Shown here one piece after another: positions 1-5,486 of a DNA stretch of 5,557 nucleotides (the stretch's first letter is position 1; every line of letters starts with the position of its first letter). Origin of the DNA: WACF01 sp040880205 (GTDB taxonomy: Bacteria; Pseudomonadota; Gammaproteobacteria; Pseudomonadales; Cellvibrionaceae). Location: the NCBI GenBank assembly GCA_040880205.1, contig JBBDIU010000057.1:1-5557 (forward strand), given 5' to 3'. A program made the translations under genes and the position numbers. The notes below the pieces were generated by a model, which made no database searches, was not told where the DNA came from, and saw nothing but the letters and a program-made list of their open reading frames with translations.

Positions 1-1
1 C

Positions 2-787
2 CAGCGCCGCGACGCCACCGTCGCCGGCATGGTAGCGACCACCGAGATTGATCGTGGGGCGAATTCCGCACCTGACCAGCAAGCGGCTGCCAACCAAGAG
101 GCCGCCGTGCCGGCATCGGTAGAACAAGCGACGATTCACAATACATCGGCACTGGTCGCGCAACCCGCAATGCCTGGTGAGCATCAGGACAACCGGCAAA
201 GTGTTCGCGTATCCCCCAGCAAAAGCGAACTGGACAAACGCCTCGCCGAGCGCGCGCAAACACTGATGCAACAACAGCGTCTCGCTGAAGCGGAAACCCT
301 GTTGCAAAATCACCTGGCCGGCGACCCCGACGCTTCTGCGAGCCGCACAATGCTGGTCGAGGTCTATCTGGCCAGTGGCGATCTATCGAGCGCGCGTCAA
401 CAAGTCGAATTACTGACCGATATTCCCAGCCATGCGCGAGCGCGGTTAACAGCGCGCATTGACATGGAATCGGGCGCTATCCAGTCGGCGATTGCGGGAC
501 TGGAAGCGGCACGACCCAGCCTGCCTGCAGAACCCGGCTATTACGGTTTTCTGGCCGCGTTATACCATCGGGCCGAGCGCTTTCGCGAGGCGGCTGACGT
601 CTACGAACAACTGTTGGCTCTGAATTCCAACCAGGCCACGTATTGGCTCGGCCTCGCGGTGTCGCTGGATGCCTTGAACGACCGTTCCGGTGCGTTGCGC
701 GCGTTTCGCTACGCGCGCCTGTATGGCAGGCCCGATGCGCCCAGCCGCGGTTACGTGGAAGAACGTATTCAAACGCTGTCGGGTTGA
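2..787 (+). CDS. mshN: MSHA pilus biogenesis protein MshN, C-terminal part (5' end outside window)
   Basis: The frame is open from the first complete codon of the window to TGA at 785-787, so the gene starts upstream. The ATG at 29-31 is probably an internal methionine. About 261 residues are visible. The first 60 or so are an Ala/Gln/Pro-rich, low-complexity linker. Numbered from that methionine, residues about 71-235 form helical hairpins with TPR spacing and Ala/Leu/Tyr signature positions; the clearest are about 168-201 (contains LAALYHRAERFREAADVYEQ) and 202-235. The protein ends in YVEERIQTLSG, a tail typical of MshN. In the family, an N-terminal membrane anchor precedes the linker and would lie outside this window. 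MshN is thought to act in the periplasm as a scaffold for the MSHA assembly machine. The gene lies 25 bp before mshE, as in other msh clusters. The name rests on synteny and TPR architecture, because TPR sequence alone is not specific. Confidence 0.85.
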   Translation, partial: QRRDATVAGMVATTEIDRGANSAPDQQAAANQEAAVPASVEQATIHNTSALVAQPAMPGEHQDNRQSVRVSPSKSELDKRLAERAQTLMQQQRLAEAETLLQNHLAGDPDASASRTMLVEVYLASGDLSSARQQVELLTDIPSHARARLTARIDMESGAIQSAIAGLEAARPSLPAEPGYYGFLAALYHRAERFREAADVYEQLLALNSNQATYWLGLAVSLDALNDRSGALRAFRYARLYGRPDAPSRGYVEERIQTLSG

Positions 788-794
788 TGGAAAC

Positions 795-806
795 GAGTGA
801 GAGAGA
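795..806 (+). promoter_or_regulatory. Ribosome binding site for mshE
   Basis: A purine-rich GAGTGAGAGAGA run ends 6 nt before the GTG at 813. It supports the non-ATG start, from which the protein opens directly into the MshEN motif. No ATG near this point lies in frame. Confidence 0.55.
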
Positions 807-812
807 TACTTT

Positions 813-2555
813 GTGAATAGCCCCGCTCCCCAACAAAAGCGCATTCGCATCGGCGATATTTTGGTCGCGCAGCAGATTATTAGCCAAGATCAGCTGGAAC
901 AGGCCTTGCGCGACCAGAAGAGCAGCGGCCGCAAGCTGGGTAAATCCCTGGTGGCTCTCGGCCACGTGGACGAAAATACGCTGCTGTCGATCCTGTCCCA
1001 ACAGCTGAACATTCCCTTCGTCGAGCTTAAGCAGTATCCCTTTGACGCCAATTTGATAAGAACGATGCCGGAAACATTGGCGCGCCGCTTCAGGGTTATG
1101 ATTCTGAAAAAGGAAAGCGACGGCCTGTTGTTGGGAATGGCGGACCCGACCGATATTTTTGCCCTGGACGAATTGTCGCGGTCCTTGAAAGCCACTTTGA
1201 AACCCGCCGTGGTGCGCGAAGCGGAACTGCTGGACATTCTCGATCTGGTCTACAGTAGCGAGGACGAGATTGCCTCCCTCGCTGGCCAGCTGGATGAAGA
1301 ATTGGAAGGCGTCGCGGTCGACCTGGCGGACGTAATTACCGATGCACCAGATTCCGAAGCACCCGTGGTTAAACTTCTGCAAGCCGTGTTTGAAGATGCG
1401 ATCAAGACCAAGGCTTCGGATATCCATATTGAGCCGGACGAAAGCGTATTGCGAATCCGGCAACGTATCGACGGCGTACTCAATGAACAGGTGATGAACG
1501 AAAAGCGCATCGCCTCGGCCTTGGTGGTGCGCCTGAAGCTCATGTCCGGCCTGGATATTTCCGAAAAGCGCATGCCCCAGGACGGACGTTTTAATTTGAA
1601 GGTAAAAGGACGCAATATCGATGTGCGTCTGTCCACCATGCCGGTCCAGTTCGGCGAATCGGTGGTAATGCGAATGCTCGACCATACCGGCGGCGTTATG
1701 CCGCTGGAAAAAGTTGGCATGCCGCCGGCCATAATCGGGCGTTTTCGCGATGTGATTCAGCGGCCCCATGGGTTGGTGTTGGTAACCGGTCCCACGGGCA
1801 GTGGTAAAACCACTTCGCTCTACGGTGCCTTATCTGAAATCAATACGGTGGACAAAAAAATCATCACCGTGGAGGATCCGGTCGAATATCGCTTGCCGCG
1901 CATCAGCCAAGTCCAGGTCCACGAAAAAATTGGTCTGACGTTCAGCAAGGTTTTGCGGGCCGCCTTGCGTCAGGATCCGGATATTTTGTTGGTGGGTGAG
2001 ATTCGCGATGCGGAGTCCGCCGAAATCGCCTTGCGTGCGGCTATGACCGGTCACTTGGTGTTGAGCACCTTGCATACCAACGATGCAATTACTTCAGCCC
2101 TGCGGCTTACCGACATGGGCGTTGATTCATTTTTGGTGGCCGCGTCCTTGAAGGCGATTGTGGCACAGCGCCTTGTTCGGCGCATTTGCGAAAGCTGTGC
2201 CGTCGATGCCGTGCCCGACAGCAATGAACAGCAGTTATTGGACTTGGCAGCCAAGAAGCAGCCCATCGGCAATGTGCAGTTTCGCACAGGCCGGGGTTGT
2301 GCCCACTGTCACGATACAGGTTATCGTGGTCGCATCGGGGTATTTGAACTGTTGGAAATCAACCGCGCTATGAGCAATGCGTTGCGCGACAACAATGTGT
2401 TGGAATTCAACCGCGCGGCCCACAACCATCCGCATTTTCTACCATTGAGCTACAGTGCACTGGAACTGGCCAAGGAGGGGATTACATCGCTGTCGGAAGT
2501 TTTGCGGGTCTCCGCCCTGGTTGAAGACGAAGCGCTTCAGGATGTGCTGTCGTGA
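813..2555 (+). CDS. mshE: MSHA pilus assembly (extension) ATPase MshE, GspE/PilB family
   Basis: A 580-residue cytoplasmic hexameric ATPase that powers pilus extension, with a GTG start. The N-terminus has two 24-residue MshEN motifs, at residues 12-35 (RIGDILV... to Gln35) and 41-64 (KLGKSLV... to Gln64), separated by exactly 5 residues. This is the arrangement known to bind cyclic-di-GMP in Vibrio MshE and a Pseudomonas homologue. The rest of the T2SSE N-terminal domain runs to about residue 150. The ATPase core has Walker A GPTGSGKTT at 326-334 (Lys332), an Asp box VEDPVEY with Glu354 and Asp355, Walker B DILLVGEIRD at 390-399 (Glu396), and a His box GHLVLSTLHTND at 413-424. A zinc-type tetracysteine site follows (Cys459/Cys462 and Cys496/Cys499). 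Length and motif order are normal for MshE, and no key catalytic residue is missing. It overlaps mshG by 4 bp, which suggests translational coupling. The paired MshEN motifs and the msh neighbours favour MshE over PilB or GspE. Confidence 0.97.
   Translation: MNSPAPQQKRIRIGDILVAQQIISQDQLEQALRDQKSSGRKLGKSLVALGHVDENTLLSILSQQLNIPFVELKQYPFDANLIRTMPETLARRFRVMILKKESDGLLLGMADPTDIFALDELSRSLKATLKPAVVREAELLDILDLVYSSEDEIASLAGQLDEELEGVAVDLADVITDAPDSEAPVVKLLQAVFEDAIKTKASDIHIEPDESVLRIRQRIDGVLNEQVMNEKRIASALVVRLKLMSGLDISEKRMPQDGRFNLKVKGRNIDVRLSTMPVQFGESVVMRMLDHTGGVMPLEKVGMPPAIIGRFRDVIQRPHGLVLVTGPTGSGKTTSLYGALSEINTVDKKIITVEDPVEYRLPRISQVQVHEKIGLTFSKVLRAALRQDPDILLVGEIRDAESAEIALRAAMTGHLVLSTLHTNDAITSALRLTDMGVDSFLVAASLKAIVAQRLVRRICESCAVDAVPDSNEQQLLDLAAKKQPIGNVQFRTGRGCAHCHDTGYRGRIGVFELLEINRAMSNALRDNNVLEFNRAAHNHPHFLPLSYSALELAKEGITSLSEVLRVSALVEDEALQDVLS
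2539..2542 (+). promoter_or_regulatory. Ribosome binding site for mshG, inside the mshE 3' end
   Basis: AGGA lies 9 nt before the GTG at 2552, within the last codons of mshE. With the GTGA stop/start overlap it decides the mshG start. The resulting N-terminus, (M)SHFVYKGRNEQGQLVSG, matches the usual start of MshG/PilC-type proteins. Confidence 0.55.
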
Positions 2556-3772
2556 GCCATTTTGTCTACAAGGGCAGGAACGAGCAAGGTCAATTGGTAA
2601 GCGGTCAGTTGAATGCGTCCAGTGCCGAAGGGGCGGCCATGCAGTTGTCCAATCTTGGCTTGATTCCGGTTTCCCTGCAAGCAGCCGACGAGCGTGGCTC
2701 TGCGGTTGATGACTTCCTGGAAAAGCTGGGCCAGCGCAAAGTGGATGCGCCGGAATTGATCATGTTCTGCCGGCAAATGTATACCGTCGCCAAAGCTGGT
2801 ATTCCTCTTATCGGTGGGCTACGCGGTTTGGCGGCCTCGGTTAAACACCCTGTGTTGAGACGAACCCTGACCGACGTGGCCAGTGATCTTGAATCGGGTA
2901 TGGGATTGTCCGCCTCCCTGGGTGCTCATCCCGCGGTATTTAATTCGCTTTTCGTCAGCATTGTTCACGTGGGCGAGGACAGCGGACGGCTTGACGAAGC
3001 CTTTTTGCAACTTAGCGAGTATTTGGAAAGGGATTTGGCAACGCGCAAAGGTATTAAGGCGGCATTGCGCTACCCGACCTTTGTGGTCGCCGCCATTGCG
3101 ATAGCGGTAGCCATTATCAACGTTAAGGTGATTCCCGCATTTGCCAGCATGTTTGAAAAATTTGGAGCCGATCTTCCCCTGCCCACCCGCATTTTGATCG
3201 GCACCTCCGATGTGTTTGTGAACTACTGGCCGCACATGCTGGTGTTGACTATAGCCGGCGTTGTCGCTTGGCGTGAATATCTAAAATCCGAGCCCGGACA
3301 GCGTTTCTGGGGAGAAGCAAAACTCAAAATTCCCGTGGTCGGCGACATTATCGAACGGGGCTCCATGGCGCGCTACAGTCGCAGCTTCGCGATGATGTTG
3401 CGTTCCGGCGTACCGCTTCCCACCGCCTTGGAATTGTGTTCCCGGGTTATGGATAACCTTTTTCTGGCGGAAAAAATTCGCAATATCCGCAACGGCATCG
3501 AACGCGGCGACAGCCTGCTGCGCACCCATACCGCCAGCGGCATGTTTACGCCGCTGGTGTTGCAAATGATTGGCGTCGGTGAGGAAAGCGGGCAGGTGGA
3601 CGAATTGCTAGGTGAAGTCGCTGGCTATTATGAGCGGGAAGTGGATTACGATATTGAAAGCCTGAGTTCCAAAATCGAACCCATACTAATCGTGGTCATG
3701 GCGGCCTTTGTGCTGGTATTGGCGCTCGGCATCTTCCTCCCTATGTGGGGCATGTACGACATTCAAGGGTAA
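2552..3772 (+). CDS. mshG: MSHA pilus inner-membrane platform protein MshG (GspF/PilC family)
   Basis: A 406-residue polytopic inner-membrane protein that forms the platform on which MshE drives subunit insertion. It starts at a GTG overlapping the mshE stop. After the short N-terminal YKGRNEQGQ region, two homologous T2SSF domains are visible, at about residues 68-191 and 271-394. Each carries the family's Gly-Glu signature: HVGEDSGRLDEAF near 139-151 and GVGEESGQVDELL at 341-353. Each is followed by a basic/aromatic helix and a hydrophobic segment. Likely membrane spans are about 174-196, 226-240 and 377-399, the last ending in the typical IFLPMWGMYD. Length (about 400) and two-domain layout are normal. 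The clear internal duplication and the position between the ATPase and pilin genes make the role secure. Naming it MshG rather than PilC or GspF rests on the msh context. Confidence 0.96.
   Translation: MSHFVYKGRNEQGQLVSGQLNASSAEGAAMQLSNLGLIPVSLQAADERGSAVDDFLEKLGQRKVDAPELIMFCRQMYTVAKAGIPLIGGLRGLAASVKHPVLRRTLTDVASDLESGMGLSASLGAHPAVFNSLFVSIVHVGEDSGRLDEAFLQLSEYLERDLATRKGIKAALRYPTFVVAAIAIAVAIINVKVIPAFASMFEKFGADLPLPTRILIGTSDVFVNYWPHMLVLTIAGVVAWREYLKSEPGQRFWGEAKLKIPVVGDIIERGSMARYSRSFAMMLRSGVPLPTALELCSRVMDNLFLAEKIRNIRNGIERGDSLLRTHTASGMFTPLVLQMIGVGEESGQVDELLGEVAGYYEREVDYDIESLSSKIEPILIVVMAAFVLVLALGIFLPMWGMYDIQG
3765..3769 (+). promoter_or_regulatory. Ribosome binding site for the mshB-like gene
   Basis: AAGGG lies 7 nt before the ATG at 3777 and overlaps the final codons of mshG. 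This selects the ATG at 3777, which gives a six-residue prepilin leader, over non-ATG codons further upstream in the same frame that lie inside mshG. Confidence 0.6.
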
Positions 3773-3776
3773 GCTC

Positions 3777-4343
3777 ATGAACAGGCAGCGGGGCTTTACC
3801 TATCTGGAACTGGTGGCGGTGGTGGTGATTATCGGCATCCTCGCGGCCTCCGGTCTCGTGTACTACGAAAGGGCGCTGGATGATGCCCGGCGTGTCGGGG
3901 TGGAGCTTCTGGCCAGTCGGTTTGCCGCCGCCACGGCACTGATGCGAGCCCAGTGGATTGTGGAAGGTGGCAGGCAGGGGAACGGTGGAAAAAGCGTGGA
4001 GGTGGATAACCTCACCATTTTTCTCAATGAGTTTGGCTGGCCCGCCAATACCGATGGCGGGAGTCCGCGAAGCACCGACCAGACCGCCGAGGAGTGTTAC
4101 CAGGTGTGGCAAATGGTCTTGCAAAACCCCGCGCTAGCCACCGTCGAAGGTAGGGTCGAGGCAACCGTGGATGGGGCGGCGAGGAACAATCCGGAAGCCA
4201 AGGGCCGGCAGCGCTACCACGTGTCGCAGATCGACAATCAGGCCTGTCGCTACGAGTTATTGACGAATTCGGACGGAATGCATTTTTTTGACTACAACCT
4301 GCGCACCGGGCGGGTACTTGTGACGGTTCCGCCGCTGGATTAA
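3777..4343 (+). CDS. mshB: MshB-like type IV minor prepilin
   Basis: A 188-residue prepilin. The leader MNRQRG is cut before Phe7, giving mature FTYLELVAVVVIIGILAASG with the essential Glu at +5, followed by the hydrophobic alpha1 helix that anchors the subunit and packs in the fibre core. The globular part contains ALMRAQWIVEG (54-64), FLNEFGWPAN (82-91), ECYQVWQMVLQNP (106-118) and QACRYELLTNS (155-165), which fits MshB-type minor pilins as I know them. Cys107 and Cys157 are the only cysteines and could form the C-terminal disulfide loop. Unlike MshA and MshC here, mature position 22 is Val instead of Pro. It lies 4 bp after mshG with no mshF between them, although some clusters have mshF at this place. 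Family (type IV prepilin) is near certain. The specific MshB assignment is by position and motif resemblance; a divergent MshF-position pilin is the alternative. Confidence 0.82.
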   Translation: MNRQRGFTYLELVAVVVIIGILAASGLVYYERALDDARRVGVELLASRFAAATALMRAQWIVEGGRQGNGGKSVEVDNLTIFLNEFGWPANTDGGSPRSTDQTAEECYQVWQMVLQNPALATVEGRVEATVDGAARNNPEAKGRQRYHVSQIDNQACRYELLTNSDGMHFFDYNLRTGRVLVTVPPLD

Positions 4344-4344
4344 C

Positions 4345-4495
4345 CAGCGTAAGAAGCTATAGTTGTTAAAAGAGAGGGCAATTGGCTGTTTTTGGCGGTA
4401 CCGGCCATCGTCTTTGCTAACCGTTTGGTGCACTTGACCGGACGCAGCGTTGGAAGAGAAACGCTGAAGATTTTACAGCGTACTTTGGAGCTATA
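4345..4495 (+). repeat. Spaced direct repeat CAGCGTA...AGCTATA, two copies
   Basis: Copy 1 is CAGCGTA (4345-4351), 3 nt, AGCTATA (4355-4361). Copy 2 is CAGCGTA (4476-4482), 6 nt, AGCTATA (4489-4495). The same two 7-mers recur in the same order and orientation near the two ends of the mshB-mshA gap, and CAGCGT occurs a third time at 4445-4450. They could be regulator sites, paired -10 regions or the trace of a duplication; the sequence does not decide. Confidence 0.5.
4445..4481 (+). repeat. Inverted repeat with two alternative hairpins upstream of mshA
   Basis: CAGCGTT (4445-4451) and AACGCTG (4460-4466) are perfect 7-bp reverse complements around an 8-nt purine loop, GGAAGAGA. The right arm, ACGCTG (4461-4466), can instead pair with CAGCGT (4476-4481) around a 9-nt loop. 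The two stems share an arm and exclude each other. Neither is followed by a U-tract long enough to make it a clear terminator. Confidence 0.5.
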
Positions 4496-4528
4496 CCGAG
4501 GTAATGCAAGAGTCGTTTTGGGTTTAAC

Positions 4529-4533
4529 GGGAG
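4529..4533 (+). promoter_or_regulatory. Ribosome binding site for mshA
   Basis: GGGAG lies 8 nt before the ATG at 4542. It fixes the mshA start even though the reading frame is open for a further 63 codons upstream. Confidence 0.65.
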
Positions 4534-4541
4534 ACGTGGAA

Positions 4542-4982
4542 ATGAAAAAGCAACAAGGTTTTACACTTATAGAGCTAGTGGCGGTGATTGTTATCTTGGG
4601 CATTTTGGCTGCGGTAGCCGTACCGCGTTTCGCCAATTTGCAGACAGCTGCTAGAACAGGCGCCATACAAGGCATCGCTGGTGCTATTGAGTCCGCCAGC
4701 GCCATCAACTATGCCACCGCTCTCGCTGATGCCGGTCTCGGCACTACCAACGCTGTGAGCGTGGGAACCACTCCCTGTGACATAGCGACGGTGAATAGTT
4801 TACTGGATCCGGGCAGCCAGCTCGCAGGGGCCGATTACACCGTTACTGAAACTACGGCGATGACAACGGGCGAGGGGACCGACGGCGCGGCGGAGGATGT
4901 CGGCGACTACGCGATTTGTAACATTGAGGACGCTGACGATTCCGGGGCCGCGACCGATTTTACTCTCTACTTCGCACCCTAG
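4542..4982 (+). CDS. mshA: MSHA major pilin precursor MshA
   Basis: A 146-residue prepilin with leader MKKQQG cut before Phe7. The mature protein (140 residues) begins FTLIELVAVIVILGILAAVA, with Glu at +5 for methylation and assembly and Pro at +22 in the alpha1 helix. AVPRFANLQTAARTGAIQGI (25-44) follows, and SASAINYATA (51-60) is typical of the MshA group. Cys79 and Cys126 are the only cysteines and probably close the C-terminal disulfide loop. The C-terminal third is rich in Asp, Glu, Thr and Gly and ends TLYFAP, so the exposed face is probably acidic. At 146 residues it is shorter than Vibrio MshA (about 170-180). It is called the major pilin because of its canonical N-terminus, its own long leader region with a good ribosome binding site, and its place between mshB and mshC. 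It needs a prepilin peptidase encoded elsewhere. Confidence 0.9.
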   Translation: MKKQQGFTLIELVAVIVILGILAAVAVPRFANLQTAARTGAIQGIAGAIESASAINYATALADAGLGTTNAVSVGTTPCDIATVNSLLDPGSQLAGADYTVTETTAMTTGEGTDGAAEDVGDYAICNIEDADDSGAATDFTLYFAP

Positions 4983-4989
4983 CGACTTT

Positions 4990-4994
4990 GAGGA
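4990..4994 (+). promoter_or_regulatory. Ribosome binding site for mshC
   Basis: GAGGA lies 10 nt before the ATG at 5005. Spacing is a little long. The nearer ATG at 4995 is in a different frame that stops after about 16 codons, so 5005 is the start. Confidence 0.5.
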
Positions 4995-5004
4995 ATGAAC
5001 CTCC

Positions 5005-5430
5005 ATGCCCGGACGAAAGAACGCGCTGGGGTTTTCCCTCATTGAATTGGTTACGATTATTGTGGTCCTGGGAGCCCTGGCATTTTTCGCCATGCCCAGA
5101 TTGCGAGTTTCGGATTCCAGTCTCCTGACGAGCCGCGATGCCATCATCGCGGCTTTGTCTCACGCCCAGCAAGTCGCCATGGCCCGTGATAGTGCCGCCA
5201 ATCCCGTGACCCTGGTGGCGACGGCGAATTTAATTGAAGTTCGGGAGAACGGTGAGGTGGTAACCTCGCCCGGCGCGGAGTATCCCCTGACTTTTCCCAA
5301 CGGTGTCAGCATTACCGGCGGTATAGGCACACTCGACTACGACAAGCTGGGTCGTACCGCGGCCACCGCAATTTCCCTGAATAATGGCCAAGCTACAGTC
5401 ACCGTGGAGGCAAGTGGCTATGCGTATTGA
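5005..5430 (+). CDS. mshC: MSHA minor prepilin MshC (GspH/FimT-like)
   Basis: A 141-residue prepilin with the leader MPGRKNALG cut before Phe10. The mature protein starts FSLIELVTIIVVLGALAFFA, with Glu at +5 and Pro at +22. After the helix, SRDAIIAALSHAQQVAMARD (103-nt-downstream helical region, residues about 43-62) is the pattern of GspH/FimT pseudopilins, in which a SHAQQ/ARSEA-like helix precedes a beta-rich domain. The rest alternates short beta strands (VTLVATANLIEVRENGEVV; GQATVTVEASGYAY at the C-terminus). It has no cysteine. MshC-type proteins are minor subunits thought to initiate or cap the pilus. It sits 22 bp after mshA and is probably co-transcribed with it. The GspH-like pattern together with the position directly after mshA makes MshC the best name. 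Confidence 0.88.
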   Translation: MPGRKNALGFSLIELVTIIVVLGALAFFAMPRLRVSDSSLLTSRDAIIAALSHAQQVAMARDSAANPVTLVATANLIEVRENGEVVTSPGAEYPLTFPNGVSITGGIGTLDYDKLGRTAATAISLNNGQATVTVEASGYAY

Positions 5431-5486
5431 ACGTGAGATGTGAAATCTAGAATGTGAGATGTAAGACGTGAGATGTGAGATGAATG
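5431..5486 (+). repeat. Degenerate tandem heptanucleotide array (consensus AYGTGAG)
   Basis: Starting on the base after the mshC stop, the sequence reads as eight consecutive 7-bp units: ACGTGAG, ATGTGAA, ATCTAGA, ATGTGAG, ATGTAAG, ACGTGAG, ATGTGAG, ATGAATG. Six match the consensus ATGTGAG with at most one change; units 3 and 8 are decayed. A perfect 13-bp repeat, ACGTGAGATGTGA, occurs at 5431-5443 and 5466-5478, 35 bp (five units) apart. Seven is not a multiple of three, so the array is not a coding repeat. It resembles heptanucleotide short tandem repeats of the kind best known from cyanobacterial intergenic regions. Confidence 0.8.

Larger units (their letters stand above)
4344..4541 (+). 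promoter_or_regulatory. Leader region between the mshB-like gene and mshA
   Basis: This 198-bp gap is the only sizeable one inside the cluster; the others are 25 bp or less. It holds a duplicated pair of 7-mers, an inverted repeat with an alternative partner, and several AT-rich hexamers resembling a sigma-70 -10 element (TATAGT at 4358-4363, TATACC at 4492-4497), none with a convincing -35 at normal spacing. TTGACC at 4434-4439 resembles a -35 but has no good -10 behind it. Known msh clusters tend to have a separate transcription unit for the structural pilin genes, so a promoter or 5' UTR control element for the abundant major pilin is plausible. That role is inferred from position. No protein-coding gene is supported here. 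Confidence 0.45.

Noticed and set aside
477..1769. A 430-codon open frame on the - strand across the end of mshN and much of mshE.
   Set aside because: It lies antisense to two well-supported genes, shows no recognisable domain and is His/Gln/Arg-rich in the way expected from the complement of a GC-rich gene.
4398..4405. CGGTACCG palindrome near 4400 as a terminator or operator.
   Set aside because: The 8-bp palindrome has no loop and no matching flanks, so it cannot form a useful hairpin, and nothing else marks it as an operator.
4384..4417. Possible sigma-54 (-24/-12) promoter in the mshA leader.
   Set aside because: The GG and GC dinucleotides that could serve are separated by 9 or 11 nt, not the required 10, and the flanking consensus is poor.
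4382..4420. A 12-codon TTG-initiated leader ORF after the purine run AGAGAGGG in the mshB-mshA gap.
   Set aside because: Non-ATG start and no amino-acid bias suggesting attenuation; too short to support as a gene.
4434..4462. Sigma-70 promoter with TTGACC as the -35 element.
   Set aside because: At 17-nt spacing the -10 position reads AGAAAC, which is not a credible -10 box.
4392..4541. Upstream extension of the mshA frame from a TTG at 4392.
   Set aside because: It would put about 50 residues before the prepilin leader MKKQQG, with no ribosome binding site at the TTG. GGGAG at 4529-4533 supports the ATG at 4542.
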